This document shows, one piece after another, positions 26,336 through 35,987 of a stretch of 64,000 bases of DNA. This stretch comes from Minicystis rosea. Lineage in GTDB: Bacteria; Myxococcota_A; Polyangia; Polyangiales; Polyangiaceae. Within the stretch, counting starts at the first letter, position 1; the number at the start of each line of letters is the position of its first letter. The position numbers and the translations under genes are program-made. Location: the NCBI GenBank assembly GCA_001931535.1, contig CP016211.1:9285703-9349702 (forward strand), written 5' to 3'. The notes beneath the pieces are model-generated. The model had not been told where the DNA came from. It did no database searches and saw only the letters and a program-made list of their open reading frames with translations.

Positions 26336-27049
26336 ATGAAAGTCCTCATCGTCCTGACCTCGCACGATCAGCTCGGCAACACCGGTCGCAAGACCGGCTT
26401 CTGGCTGGAAGAGCTCGCCGCGCCTTACTACGTGTTCAAGGAGGCCGGCGCCGACATCACGCTCGCCTCGCCGAAGGGCGGCCAGCCGCCGCTCGATCCG
26501 AAGAGCAACGAGCCCAGCTTCCAAACGGATCTCACCCGCCGGTTCGAAACGGACGCTGCGGCCAAGGCGCAGCTCGCCAAGACGGTACGCCTCGACAGCG
26601 TCAAGCACGATGACTTCGATACGCTGTTCTACCCCGGCGGCCATGGCCCGATGTGGGACCTGACCGAGGACCGGAATGCCATCAAGCTGATCGAATCGTT
26701 CCTCGCAGCCGGCAAGCCGGTGGGCCTCGTTTGCCACGCGCCGGGCATCCTTCACCACGTCAAGACGCCTGACGGCAAACCGCTGGTCGAAGGCAGGAAC
26801 GTCACCGGCTTCACCGATGGTGAAGAGGAGGAAGTGGGCCTGACCAAGGTGGTGCCCTTCCTGGTCGAGGACGAGCTGTTGAGACTCGGCGCCGTCTTCT
26901 CCAAGGTCAAGAACTGGGGTGTTCATACCATCACCGACGGCCTGCTGATCACGGGCCAGAACCCGGCGTCCTCAGGCCCGACGGCGAAGGTCGTGGTCGA
27001 TCGCCTGACCTCGAACACGAAGACGAGCGCGCCCGCCGCTGCGGCGTGA
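26336..27049 (+). CDS. DJ-1/PfpI family protein (class I glutamine amidotransferase-like, Hsp31 type)
   Basis: 237 aa. It starts MKVLIVLTSHDQL and contains GFWLEELAAPYYVF, where the Glu is the conserved partner of the nucleophile, a YPGGHGPMWDL oxyanion segment, and the nucleophile elbow LVCHAPGIL. This is the arrangement of Hsp31/YhbO-like members that act as glyoxalase III, deglycase or chaperone in carbonyl stress. AAGGAG just upstream supports ATG 26336. The frame ends in an Ala-rich tail. It is divergent from sugE across about 320 bp. Family assignment is strong, the precise reaction is not. Confidence 0.9.
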   Translation: MKVLIVLTSHDQLGNTGRKTGFWLEELAAPYYVFKEAGADITLASPKGGQPPLDPKSNEPSFQTDLTRRFETDAAAKAQLAKTVRLDSVKHDDFDTLFYPGGHGPMWDLTEDRNAIKLIESFLAAGKPVGLVCHAPGILHHVKTPDGKPLVEGRNVTGFTDGEEEEVGLTKVVPFLVEDELLRLGAVFSKVKNWGVHTITDGLLITGQNPASSGPTAKVVVDRLTSNTKTSAPAAAA

Positions 27050-27141
27050 CCGGGTCGGCGCTGATCGCCGGTCGCGTGTTCTCGACCAGGCGAGCGTGCA
27101 CGGGCTCGCACGGTTTTGCGCGACGACATCGACGATCGCTG

Positions 27142-27699
27142 CTACCGCCGTCGAAACAGATCCCAAAAGCTTCGCTTGGGCTTTGCGGAGGCGCCTGGAG
27201 CGCCGCCAACACCATCGCTCCCGGCGCCGTCACCGTAGAGTGAATGGCCGCGCTCCACGATGGCGCCGCTCACCATCGTCATGAAAAGCATCCGCAGGGA
27301 CTCCTCCTGCTCGAGCGGCGCGACGAAGCCGAAACCGAACAGGAGCAGGTCGCCGTAAGCCTCGCAGAGGAACAGCTCGTACACCGCCCCCGGGGCGAGC
27401 TTCGTGCACTCCTCCAATCGATGCTGCTCGAACGCCATGCCCTGCCAACGCGTGCTCTCGCGGAGGTGACGCATCGGTGCTTTGCCCTTCACGAATCCGT
27501 CGACGTACCGCCGTCGTTCCTCCTCGTCCTGCCCCCGCCCGACGATGACGTAGAAGTCGAAGCTCACCCCCGCGGTGGCAATGGCGTTGTACCCGAAGAA
27601 GCCGGGCTTCTCGCGAACGTCACCCTCCTCGTACCAGAGATCGGGTAGCCGGAGGGGGTAGGGTCCGACGTGAACCATCTTCGTCTCGGTCATGGTCAT
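27142..27699 (-). CDS. Hypothetical cytoplasmic protein
   Basis: About 185 aa from ATG 27699; ATG 27693 is equally possible. No signal peptide. Features include an aromatic-rich N-terminal part (YPLRLPDLWYEEGD, KPGFFGYN), a central RQDEEERRRYVDGFVKG-like charged helix, a hydrophobic LLLFGFGFV strand, and a Gly/Ala/Ser-rich linker ending in the basic-aromatic tail SFWDLFRRR. No family is recognised. It converges on the DJ-1 gene and precedes 27843-29144 on the same strand. No function is proposed. Confidence 0.5.
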   Translation of the reverse strand: MTMTETKMVHVGPYPLRLPDLWYEEGDVREKPGFFGYNAIATAGVSFDFYVIVGRGQDEEERRRYVDGFVKGKAPMRHLRESTRWQGMAFEQHRLEECTKLAPGAVYELFLCEAYGDLLLFGFGFVAPLEQEESLRMLFMTMVSGAIVERGHSLYGDGAGSDGVGGAPGASAKPKRSFWDLFRRR

Positions 27700-27842
27700 G
27701 CGTTCCAAGCGGCGCCCGGCCACTACCACGGCGGCCGAGCGCTGCGGTCCCTGAGCGGAAGGGCCGTCCGAGCATCGCGATCAGCACGCGTGAACCATCT
27801 GGCGCTGGATGAGCTCGATGACGCGCTCACGACCGAGCCCCC

Positions 27843-29144
27843 TCACCTCCGCCGCGCCTTCTTCTCCGCCGCGATCGCCTCCTCGATGGCGGCCTCGTTC
27901 TCCGCGCCCTCCGCCGCGTGCGCCATCGCGATCCGCATCTTCTCGTTGGCGAACCCGTCGACCACGACGCGCAGCCGCTCCTTGGCGTCCTCGTCATCGC
28001 CCATGCCGATCGCCATGGCCGCGCCGAGCCGCTGCTCCGCGGATACGGTGCTGCTGTCGACGGTGCGGAGCAGCGCATCGGGCGGGACGCGCTCGGCGCG
28101 GTAACCCGCACCCGTGACCAGCCGGCGCAGGGCCTCGCGCCACGCGGCGATGTCGCGCCCGCCGCGGGCGATGAGCGCGGAAGCGGTGTCCTCGCCGCGG
28201 GGTTGGTGTGTGCGCAGGGCCTCGCGGACGCGCGCGACCACGGCGCAGGCGCGCGCCTCCTTGTTGGAGACGAGGGTCACGTTGCGCGAGCCGGCGCCGT
28301 TCTTCAGCACGAGATCGTAGCCGGCGGAGGTCTCGGCGACCTCGCGGATGTCGGCGAGCGGGAAGAAGCGCCGGCGGAACGCGCGCTCGAGCACGAGGCC
28401 GTCGGTGCCGACGACGACGCGGCCAGGCGCGAAGAGGCGGGCGAAGACCGTGCTCGCGACCACGAAGACGGCGCCGAGAACGTTGAGGCTCACGACGGCG
28501 GAGGGGGCGCTCGGCACGACACACATGGAGAGGAACGAGACCAACGCGCCGATGAGCACGCCCAAGCAGCCGGCGATGACCGCGTCGTGCGCGTCGCCGA
28601 GCGGCACCACCGTGCTGCGCGCAGCGGTGCCGAAGCCGAGCGCCGTCACCAGCCCCGCAGCGGCCGAGAAGTCGAAGACGACGACATGGAGCGCGGAGCC
28701 GTTCGCGAGGAGGATCTCCACCTCCGCGGACTCGGTGAGGATCGCCGAGGCGCCCTCGATCGCGGAGAGCGGGATCGAGCGGTCGCCGGCTTCGTCCCGG
28801 AGGATCAGCGCGTCGTCGCGCACCACGACGGCGGTGATGTCCTCGCGTACGCGGCGGGCGGCCCGGAAGGCGAGGGTGGTCGCGAGCGGTGCGCACAAGA
28901 GCCAACCGAAGTACCAGAACGGCGAGACGAAGTCGTCGAAGCGACCGACATGCACGTGCACGCGGAACGCCTGAAGGATCTGCGCGAGCAACGCGAGCGC
29001 CACCGGCCCGACGACAAAGCCAAGGGCGGCGCGGGTGAAGAAGCGGGCGCGGCGAGGATGGGAACGCCGCACCTGAGCGTGATCCCCGAGGGCCAGGGAA
29101 TAGCGCTCCTCCCCAACGGGGCTCTCGGATCGGGCCTCGGCCAT
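27843..29144 (-). CDS. Membrane protein with PH-like domains
   Basis: 433 aa. After about 30 charged residues come two hydrophobic helices (FFTRAALGFVVGPVALALL and FWYFGWLLCAPLATTL), a soluble beta-rich part (VVVRDDALILRDEAGDRSIP), then two more helices (VIAGCLGVLIGALVSFL; VVSLNVLGAVFVVAST). A second beta-rich part (VVVGTDGLVLERAFRRRFFP) follows, and a helical charged C-terminus. The alternation of membrane pairs and beta modules resembles bacterial PH-domain (bPH) membrane proteins. ATG 29144 (MAEAR) is preferred over 29186. Role unknown. Confidence 0.6.
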   Translation of the reverse strand: MAEARSESPVGEERYSLALGDHAQVRRSHPRRARFFTRAALGFVVGPVALALLAQILQAFRVHVHVGRFDDFVSPFWYFGWLLCAPLATTLAFRAARRVREDITAVVVRDDALILRDEAGDRSIPLSAIEGASAILTESAEVEILLANGSALHVVVFDFSAAAGLVTALGFGTAARSTVVPLGDAHDAVIAGCLGVLIGALVSFLSMCVVPSAPSAVVSLNVLGAVFVVASTVFARLFAPGRVVVGTDGLVLERAFRRRFFPLADIREVAETSAGYDLVLKNGAGSRNVTLVSNKEARACAVVARVREALRTHQPRGEDTASALIARGGRDIAAWREALRRLVTGAGYRAERVPPDALLRTVDSSTVSAEQRLGAAMAIGMGDDEDAKERLRVVVDGFANEKMRIAMAHAAEGAENEAAIEEAIAAEKKARRR

Positions 29145-29346
29145 GCTCCCGAAGCGAGAGCATCGCAGAGCGGCGCCGCGTGGCAAAGCGCCATCGCGCC
29201 GCGAGACGCCTACGACGACAGCGTCAACACGACCTCTGCATTCGAGCTCTCCCGATGACGGGGACTTCGACGCTCCCGCCCAGCGTGCGAGTCAGGCCAC
29301 CTCGTGTTCGTCAGCACATCACCTCACGGACGTCGAGGCTCACCGC

Positions 29347-30782
29347 TCAAAGCCCCATCTCGGCCCGAATGCGTCCATTCTTCACCGCGACCGTCAGCGC
29401 CTGGTGATCGCGCTCCGTCTGATCGGCATAAGCGATCGCAAACGCGGCGATGGCCTCGTCGAAGGTGTCCGCTTTCCCGAGATAGGCCGCAATCGCGATC
29501 CGATCGCCCGAGCGCGCGTGGGCCCGCGCGAGGGTCCAACCGCAGAGATGGCCATAGGTCGTCAACACGACCCGATCCAGCGCGGCGATGTCCACCGAGA
29601 GCTTCCAGTCACGTAGCTGGCGCACGTAGAAATCGCGCTCGATCCCGCCTTCGCCCTTCACCCGCTGCCAGCCGAGGAAGATGTCGCTCGCGGCCTGCAT
29701 GAGCCGCTGGCCCGCCACCACGCGCTGGCCGCTGTTGGGGTACGCGCTCTTGCCGAGGAACGGCTCGAGGACCGACGCACGCGCTTCCTTCGCCTGCAGG
29801 AGGAGCGGGTCCTGCTCGTCGCGGCCGAGGAGCAGGATGATCCAGGCGCGCGCGCCGACGCTCCCGACACCGACGACCTTGTGGGCCATGTCCGCGAAGT
29901 CATATCCCTCGAGCAGGTGCCGTCGATCGGTCTGGAGGGTGGCGCGGTAGCCACGCAGGATGTCGCGCACCTGCTCTTCGAGCTCGTCGCGGGCCCCCCC
30001 TTCACGAATTCATCCATCGGGACGATCAAGGGAGGATCGCTGATGATTCGCCGCCGGCCGCCGACCTCGTGGGTCAGCTTCTCGTAGGCCTGAAAGCTGT
30101 CCTTCGTCCGCGCCTTCGCGACGTGGCGCTCGGCGACGTTCACGCGCTTGAGACCGACCTGCGTGCGAAACTGCTCGAAGATCTGCTCGACGTCGAGGCT
30201 CGCATACCAGACGTCGAGGTTGCGGAGCGCCGCGAAGCGCCGCATGGCCAAGCGATACTCGCGCACGGTCGTGAGGACGATGTCGGCGCGCGTCGACTTC
30301 GAGAAGCCTGTGTCGCGCCCGGCCAATTCCACGCTGGCAGCGAGCCGCTTCACGTCCCAGTCCCATGGCCCCGGGAGCGTCTCGTCGAAGTCGTTGATGT
30401 CGAACATCATGCGCCGCTCGGGGGAGCCGAACACCCCGAAGTTCGAGAGGTGGGCGTCGCCGCAGAGCTGCACCCTGAGGCCCGAGCGCGCGGCGGCGGC
30501 CAGATCGGAGGCCATCACGCACGCGGCCCCCCGATAGAACGCGAATGGCGAGACCAGCATCCGGCCATATCGAATCGGCACGAGCTCGGGCACGCGGGTC
30601 TTTGCTTGTTCCTCCAGCAGCGCGATCGGATCGGCCCGGCCGGGCAGCGCCCCCCAAGCCGCATGAGAGGCGCGCGAAATCTCCGCGCGCTCCGCCTTGC
30701 CGCGCGCCGCGTGCTCCACCGCGGAGAGATGCGGCATCACCCACTCACCCGTGACCATCGATGATCCGTTTCCAGCGGCCAT
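29347..30782 (-). pseudogene. DUF2252 protein, frameshifted at a G7 tract
   Basis: Two minus-strand frames together encode one DUF2252 protein. The first (from ATG 30782) holds RYGRMLVSPFAFYRGAA, CGDAHLSNFGVFG and FDINDFDETLPGPWDWDV. It runs to EFVKGGP and then loses sense. The second resumes with ARDELEEQVRDILRGY and continues to the stop at 29347. The break is a run of seven G on the coding strand (29994-30000); one extra G would restore a protein of about 478 aa. It may be a sequencing slip, a recent mutation or slippage-tolerant. AGGAGGGT (complement of 30791-30798) supports the start and overlaps the upstream gene's stop. Confidence 0.8.
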
Positions 30783-30797
30783 CTCCGTCCACCCTCC

Positions 30798-31601
30798 TCA
30801 TCGATGCTCCATCGTGCGCCGCAGATCGATCATCGCCTGTTGGCTCACGTTCAGCACGCCTTCCTGCGGGCGGTCGAGGTCGGCCGTCAGCATCAGGACG
30901 ATCGAGAGACTCATGACGACCGTCGCAATCGTGGGGGAGCGGCGCGTCCCGACCATACCGGCGTGATAACCGATGGCCGCCAAATTCAGGACCGCGACCA
31001 CGAAGAGGGCCGCCCACAACACCCCTGGAATGGCGCCCCGAACGGCCACCTTCACGCGCATGGCGTGGAGCTCGATCGTCCTGTTCAGCGATTGAATGAA
31101 GAGCTCGACGGCAAACGAGCCGGGCTGTTCCCGTGCGGCGGACTCCGCCTCTTTCCACAGCTCCCGGTGCACCTCCTCCGAGCGCTTCATCGCCTGCTCG
31201 ATGCCGTCGGCCCCCATGGGCACGAGACGCAGCTCCACGTATTCACGCAGCAGCTCCCGGACCTTCGCGCCGCGGTCGCTGGAAAGCAGGCCGGCGCGCA
31301 GGTACGTCGTCTGAATGGCGTTGGCTTCGTCGACGACCATCTGTTTTCTGGCCTCGAAGCGAGCCGCCGCCAGGCTGAACGTGAACGCCAGGACGAGCGC
31401 CAACAAGCCCATCGTGGCCGTGACCAAGGCGAGCACGTGGGCCCCTTGCTCCTGCTCGGAATGGCGCCGGCGATACCCTCCCAGCCGATAACCGCCCTCG
31501 ACGGCGAGCAGGAGGACCACGATCGTGCCCCCCAAAAGCAACCAGAGCGGAAATCGATCGAACGGTCCAGTCACGAACCATCCGATGTTGGTCACCCACA
31601 C
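30798..31601 (-). CDS. DUF4239-type integral membrane protein
   Basis: 267 aa with four predicted helices: LWLLLGGTIVVLLLAV, VLALVTATMGLLALVLAFTF, PGVLWAALFVVAVLNLAAIG and IATVVMSLSIVLML. A soluble charged segment of about 90 residues lies between helices two and three. The motif FSLAAARFEARKQMVVDEAN after helix two, and LDRPQEG near the end, are characteristic of DUF4239 (bestrophin-like) proteins. Its stop codon overlaps the ribosome site of the DUF2252 gene, so the two form a translationally coupled operon. Transport activity is not demonstrated for the family. Confidence 0.78.
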   Translation of the reverse strand: MWVTNIGWFVTGPFDRFPLWLLLGGTIVVLLLAVEGGYRLGGYRRRHSEQEQGAHVLALVTATMGLLALVLAFTFSLAAARFEARKQMVVDEANAIQTTYLRAGLLSSDRGAKVRELLREYVELRLVPMGADGIEQAMKRSEEVHRELWKEAESAAREQPGSFAVELFIQSLNRTIELHAMRVKVAVRGAIPGVLWAALFVVAVLNLAAIGYHAGMVGTRRSPTIATVVMSLSIVLMLTADLDRPQEGVLNVSQQAMIDLRRTMEHR

Positions 31602-31871
31602 CGCGCCGCATCGCAGTCGGTCGCTTGCCTGGGGAAGTCACCGCCTTCGGCGATGTGGCTTGATGAGGCCGGTCAACGTCGAAGTCGTTGTCGCATCGAC
31701 GCGATGAGAAGGCAGGAGGCTCCTTGTTTCAGCGCGAGCTCGCATGTCGCGTGACGCTCGTTCGCACCGTCGACGTACGGAGAGGAGCCTTCCAGCTCCG
31801 AGAGGAGGCGACTAGACCCTGATCAAGCAAGTCCGCGCTGCATCGGCGGGAATTTTCAAACATCCGGCGTT

Positions 31872-32054
31872 TTGTGGGGTCGCGAAGTGGCCCGCGGGAT
31901 CGCCCGCTTGCTCCGCCGCCTCGAGAGCCTCGAGAGCACCCCCTATGCGCGGAGCTTCCTTCTCGGGCTGCCTCACAACGCCGCCCTGCTCGCCGCCGCC
32001 GAAGGCTACGGCGGCATCCCGCCGGAGATCGACGAGCTGATCCGGCAGGCATAG
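31872..32054 (+). CDS. Possible small protein or gene end
   Basis: 60 codons from TTG 31872 (or GTG 31887), ending at 32054. The translation RLESLESTPYARSFLLGLPH, then NAALLAAAEGYGGIPPEIDE, has a natural composition and helical pattern, but there is no ATG and no good ribosome site. It may be a small basic-acidic protein or the relic of a longer gene. It is convergent with the AraC gene. The preceding gap 31602-31871 shows nothing. Confidence 0.3.
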   Translation: MWGREVARGIARLLRRLESLESTPYARSFLLGLPHNAALLAAAEGYGGIPPEIDELIRQA

Positions 32055-32075
32055 GCGCGGCGCGCGGAGAAAGAG

Positions 32076-32909
32076 TCAGCGCGCGGCTCGGGCGTACGCC
32101 CCCGGCGTCACCCCGGCGATGCGCTTGAAATGCCGGTGGAGCTGGCTCTGGTCGTAGATCCCCACGCGCGCGGCGACCTCCGCCTGAGGGACGCCCCGCG
32201 CGAGCAGCGCCGCTGCGAGGCCGACGCGCCGGTAGGTCACGTACGCGTGCGGCGGAAGCCCGACCTCCGCGCGGAAGGCACGACAGAGGCGGAACTTGTC
32301 GAGTCGCGCGTGGGCGGCGAGCTCGTCGAGCGCGATCGACTCGGTGAACCGCGCATCGAGGAGCTCGCGCGCGCGTGTCACCGCGCGAGCCCACGCGCTG
32401 CGTGGACGGGGCGGATCTCGGCGCATGGTCGTGAGCTCGCACAGGGCGGCGAGCGCCTCCGACGACACCCCCGCGAGCTCGAGAGGCGTCGCGTCGCCGC
32501 GAAGCAGCAAGCGATGCAACGCCGCCAACGGTGCAGCGCGCGGGTCGTGCGAGCAGAGCGCGTTCTCCGTCGGCGGCGACGCGGGAGAGTCCAGCGTCGC
32601 GCGCGCCTCGTCGACCATGCGCGCGTCGAAGATCACGACTTGAAACCGCCGCTGGCCTTGGCGGGCGTGCTCTGCGAAGACCTCTCCAGGGATCTTCACG
32701 TCGATCGTGCCCGGGCCGCTCGACCAGCGCGCGCCTCGAAGCGACCACTCGGAGCGGCCGCTGAAGTGGAGCGCGGTGGCGTAGCGGTCCGTCACGCAGG
32801 TGAACAGGGGCCCGTCGCTCCGGAACTGCCCGACGGTGACACCGGGGAGCGCAGCCGGGCGTGAGAATGCGATCCGGCTCCGCCCCCGCTGCGCCGCCGA
32901 CAGGTCCAC
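32076..32909 (-). CDS. AraC-family transcriptional regulator
   Basis: About 277 aa. The C-terminal 100 residues hold both helix-turn-helix motifs of AraC proteins: SIALDELAAHARLDKFRLCR followed by AFRAEVGLPPHAYV, then RGVPQAEVAARVGIYDQSQL and HRHFKRIAGVTPGAYARAAR. The N-terminal part (about 160 aa) is the AraC ligand-binding-type domain. Start: ATG 33032 would overlap the divergent SDR start by 11 bp and adds an Arg-rich leader, so GTG 32909 is preferred, leaving about 110 bp for a shared promoter. It probably controls the SDR-dienelactone hydrolase pair. Confidence 0.85.
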   Translation of the reverse strand: MDLSAAQRGRSRIAFSRPAALPGVTVGQFRSDGPLFTCVTDRYATALHFSGRSEWSLRGARWSSGPGTIDVKIPGEVFAEHARQGQRRFQVVIFDARMVDEARATLDSPASPPTENALCSHDPRAAPLAALHRLLLRGDATPLELAGVSSEALAALCELTTMRRDPPRPRSAWARAVTRARELLDARFTESIALDELAAHARLDKFRLCRAFRAEVGLPPHAYVTYRRVGLAAALLARGVPQAEVAARVGIYDQSQLHRHFKRIAGVTPGAYARAAR

Positions 32910-33021
32910 GCCGAGGACGATACTGCGCGGTCCTTCTCGACGCCAGGGCGTTCGCGGGCTGCTCCCGAAGGACGCGCGTCGAGCCAAGATCGCCCAATCT
33001 CCGCGGGACGCTCGGTCGTAG

Positions 33022-33759
33022 ATGGGCGGCATGAACGTCCAGCGAACAGCGCTCGTCACGGGCGCGAACAAGGGCATCGGCCTCGAGACCGCCCGCCAGC
33101 TCGGCCGCGCGAGCATGACGGTGCTCCTCGGTGCACGCGACGAGGAACGCGGCGCGCGAGCCGCTGCGACGCTGCGCCGAGAAGGCATCGATGCGCGCTT
33201 CATCGCGCTCGACGTGACGGACGCCGCGAGCGTCGCCGAAGCATCTCGCACGATCGAGCGCGACTTCGGGCGGTTGGATGTCCTCGTGAACAACGCGGGC
33301 GTCCTCCTCGGCCGCTCCACGCCGAGCGCGACGCGACTCGACGAGGTGCGCCACGTGTTCGAGGTCAACGTCTTCGCTGCCATCGCCGTGACGAATGCGA
33401 TGCTCCCGCTGCTCCGACGAGCGTCGCCGGCGGCGCGCATCGTCATGGTGTCGAGCGGGCTCGGCGGGCTCGCGAACCACGGCGACCCAGCGTGGGAGTA
33501 CGCGTCGTTCAACGCCATCGCGTACCCCGCCTCCAAGGCGGCGCTCAACATGGTGACGGTGCAGTATGCGAAGGAGCTCGCCCCAACGGGCATCAAGGTC
33601 AACGCCGCGGACCCCGGTTACACCGCGACCGACCTGAATGGACACCGCGGCACGCAGACCGTCGAGGAAGGCGCCCGCGCGTCCGTGAGGCTCGCGCTCC
33701 TCGACGACGCCGGCCCGACCGGCGGGTTCTTCGACGCGCGCGGCCCCGTGCCCTGGTGA
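33022..33759 (+). CDS. Short-chain dehydrogenase/reductase (carbonyl reductase-like)
   Basis: 245 aa. TGANKGIGLETARQLG is the coenzyme loop, with the Lys typical of NADPH-preferring carbonyl reductases of the CBR1 type. NNAG, catalytic Ser in MVSSGLGG and YPASK follow. An insertion before the active-site Tyr (NHGDPAWEYASFNAIA) is also seen in that group. The start is ATG 33022 or ATG 33031. It is followed after 32 bp by a dienelactone hydrolase gene, so the two are probably cotranscribed, and it is divergent from the AraC regulator. Confidence 0.9.
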   Translation: MGGMNVQRTALVTGANKGIGLETARQLGRASMTVLLGARDEERGARAAATLRREGIDARFIALDVTDAASVAEASRTIERDFGRLDVLVNNAGVLLGRSTPSATRLDEVRHVFEVNVFAAIAVTNAMLPLLRRASPAARIVMVSSGLGGLANHGDPAWEYASFNAIAYPASKAALNMVTVQYAKELAPTGIKVNAADPGYTATDLNGHRGTQTVEEGARASVRLALLDDAGPTGGFFDARGPVPW

Positions 33760-33791
33760 AGAGAAGTGAGTGACGAAAGGAGCAGGACAAC

Positions 33792-34472
33792 ATGACGACG
33801 ATGGTGACGTTTTCGTTGAGGGACGCGGGGCAGATGAAGGGCGCCCTCTCCGAGCCGCCCGGCTCGGGCAAGGTCGGTGGGCTCGTCGTGGTCCACGAGT
33901 GGCACGGCCTCAACGAGGTGATGCGAACGCACTGCGAGCAGTTCGCGCAGGCGGGCTTCCTCGCGCTCGCCCCCGACCTCTATCACGGCAAGCTCGCCGA
34001 GAACGACGAGGAGGCGGCGAAGCTGATCGGCGCCTTCGACTTCCAGACGGCCGTACGTGAGCTCGGCGATGCGGTCGGCTACCTGCGCTCGCATCCCCGG
34101 TGCAACGGGAGGGTCGCGATCGCGGGCTTCTGCTTGGGTGGCGCGCTCACCCTCGCTGCAGCACGTTACGTGTGGCCGGCCCTGGAGGCGGCGGTCCCGT
34201 TCTACGGCCTTCCGCGGATCGCACCGGAGGAGTTCGCCGAGGTGAAGACGCCAATCTGTGGGCACTACGCCAGGGTGGACGACTGGGCGAATCCTTCCGT
34301 AGCCGAAGCGATCCAGAAGGCGGCGCGCTCCGGTGGAGGCGCGATGGATCTCTACGTCTACGACGCCGGCCACGCGTTCATGCGCTCGACCGATTCGTCC
34401 AAGTTCGAGCCGAAGAGCGCCGAGCTCGCGTGGCAGCGCACGGTCGAGTTCCTCCACAAGCACATTGGCTGA
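33792..34472 (+). CDS. Dienelactone hydrolase family protein
   Basis: 226 aa alpha/beta hydrolase. The nucleophile elbow is GFCLGG with Cys in place of Ser, as in carboxymethylenebutenolidase. The acid is the Asp in ARVDDW and the base the His in YDAGHAF, completing the Cys-Asp-His triad. VVVHEWHGLNE holds the Glu that activates the Cys. Family members open dienelactones in chlorocatechol breakdown or hydrolyse related esters. AAAGGAG upstream supports ATG 33792. Pairing with a carbonyl reductase under an AraC regulator suggests a catabolic or detoxifying unit. Confidence 0.9.
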   Translation: MTTMVTFSLRDAGQMKGALSEPPGSGKVGGLVVVHEWHGLNEVMRTHCEQFAQAGFLALAPDLYHGKLAENDEEAAKLIGAFDFQTAVRELGDAVGYLRSHPRCNGRVAIAGFCLGGALTLAAARYVWPALEAAVPFYGLPRIAPEEFAEVKTPICGHYARVDDWANPSVAEAIQKAARSGGGAMDLYVYDAGHAFMRSTDSSKFEPKSAELAWQRTVEFLHKHIG

Positions 34473-34673
34473 CGCGCCGGGCGGTGCGCAGGCGGCTCAG
34501 GTGCATCGTGAACGACACCGCCCACCGCAGAGCCCCCTCTGCGCACAACCGGCCGACCAGTTGACCACGTCGTGGGAGGGGACGCGCGTGCCCGCGGTCC
34601 GCGCCCTTCCGCGATCTCCGAGGCGGAACGTCGCGGTAACGGCTATCGCTTCTTTTAGGACTAGACTCCTCAC

Positions 34674-35018
34674 ATGAGCGTGGTCGAGACGTATATCCGG
34701 GCGTGGCAGGAGCGGGATCCCGACGTACGCGCCCGGCTGCTCGAACAGTGCTTTGCCGCCGAGGGCCGGTTCGTCACGCGCAATCGCGTGTTCCAGGGCC
34801 GCGCGGCGCTCGCGCAGCTCATGGCGCGCACGCACGCCGATCCAGAGCTCGTGGCGATCCGGGTGGTCGGCGCGATCGACGCGGTCGGCAAGACGTTCCG
34901 GTTCCGCGCCGTCGTCGATCGCACGGATGGCACGTCGCCGGAGACGCTCGAGGCCGGCGAGCTCGACGACGCTGGTCTCATCGCGACAGTCCTGACGTTC
35001 ACGGGCCCGCTCGCCTGA
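34674..35018 (+). CDS. NTF2-like (SnoaL-type) protein
   Basis: 114 aa, single NTF2-like cone domain. The family pattern is visible: VVETYIRAWQERDPDVRARL, then CFAAEGRFVTRNRVFQGRAA, an AHADPE-like loop and beta strands VAIRVVGAIDAVGKTFRF and GLIATVLTFTGP. Such proteins bind small hydrophobic ligands and include isomerases and ketosteroid-type enzymes; catalytic residues cannot be assigned. It is convergent with the epimerase-like gene at 35068. The 200-bp gap before it shows nothing recognisable. Confidence 0.72.
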   Translation: MSVVETYIRAWQERDPDVRARLLEQCFAAEGRFVTRNRVFQGRAALAQLMARTHADPELVAIRVVGAIDAVGKTFRFRAVVDRTDGTSPETLEAGELDDAGLIATVLTFTGPLA

Positions 35019-35067
35019 ATCAGCCAGCGCGCTCCTCGAACGACTGCAACGCACGCTGCGCCGTCGA

Positions 35068-35970
35068 TCAAAAGTAATGAGCGCGCATGTCGTCGAGCAG
35101 GCCCGGTTGCTCCGGCTTCCAGCCGAATCGTGCGCGCGTCGCTTCGCTCGAGACCCGGTTGTCGAGCCCGACGACCATCGACATCCATCCGAAGTGAGCG
35201 CCTGCCTCCGCGACCGGCACGCGCCTCGTCGGCACACCGGCGCCCTTGCCGATCGTCTCCGCGATCGCGCGCATCGTGATGCCTTCCTCGGCGGTGCCAT
35301 GCAACACGGTGGCCGGCGGTGCGCTCTCGACCGCGAGCCGATACAACCGCGCAGCATCGTCGCGATGCACCGCGGGCCAGTGATGGTCGCCGTCATCGAC
35401 GTAGCCGGCGGATCCCTTCTCGCGCGCGAGGTTGATCAGCATCGTAATGAAGCCCTTGTCACCCGCGCCGTGCACCGTCGGAGCCAGTCGGATGACACTG
35501 CCACGCACGCCGCGCTTCGCCGCATCGAGCACGAGACGTTCGGCCGAAAGCCGGATCGCGAGCGGAGAGTCCGCCGGCGAGTCGTCCGTCTCGAAGGCGA
35601 CCTCGCCGGGCTTCGAGACCACCAGCGTGCCATTCGTGCCGACGAACGCCTTGTTCGTGCCCGCCATCGCATCGAGCATGGTGCTGATCGCGTCGCGATC
35701 GATCTGATTGATCTTGGGGAAGTCCGAGAAGTCCATGTGGAACGCGAGGTGGATCGTCGCATCAGTCGCGCGGACGCCGTCGACGAGGCACTTCGGATCC
35801 CTGATGTCGCCGCGATGGCCCTCCACGCCTCGGGCCTTCAACTTGTCGGCGCCCGCATCGCTGTGCGCCATGCCGAGGACGCTGTGGCCGGCCTCGCGCA
35901 GCTCCTTCAGCACCGCCGTGCCGATCCAGCCCGTCGCGCCGGTGACGAACACTCGCATTGTCTTGCTCAT
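35068..35970 (-). CDS. NAD(P)-dependent epimerase/reductase (extended/atypical SDR)
   Basis: 300 aa. The Rossmann motif VFVTGATGWIGTAVLKELRE is the GATGxxG form of extended SDRs. Asp-rich GDIRD and the TIHLAF segment follow family order, as does the later RLAPTVHGAGDKGFI stretch. The YxxxK motif is not obvious: SPLAIRLSAERLVLDA occupies the place, so the usual Tyr seems missing and the protein may be an atypical NAD(P)-binding enzyme. It is divergent from the XRE-MmyB gene at 36025, with two palindromes in the 54-bp gap. Confidence 0.82.
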   Translation of the reverse strand: MSKTMRVFVTGATGWIGTAVLKELREAGHSVLGMAHSDAGADKLKARGVEGHRGDIRDPKCLVDGVRATDATIHLAFHMDFSDFPKINQIDRDAISTMLDAMAGTNKAFVGTNGTLVVSKPGEVAFETDDSPADSPLAIRLSAERLVLDAAKRGVRGSVIRLAPTVHGAGDKGFITMLINLAREKGSAGYVDDGDHHWPAVHRDDAARLYRLAVESAPPATVLHGTAEEGITMRAIAETIGKGAGVPTRRVPVAEAGAHFGWMSMVVGLDNRVSSEATRARFGWKPEQPGLLDDMRAHYF

Positions 35971-35987
35971 GCGAGGACCGTAGGCTC

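Noticed and set aside
33022..33032. AraC start at 33032 overlapping the divergent SDR start
   Set aside because: Would leave no promoter space and adds an Arg-rich leader; GTG 32909 is more plausible.
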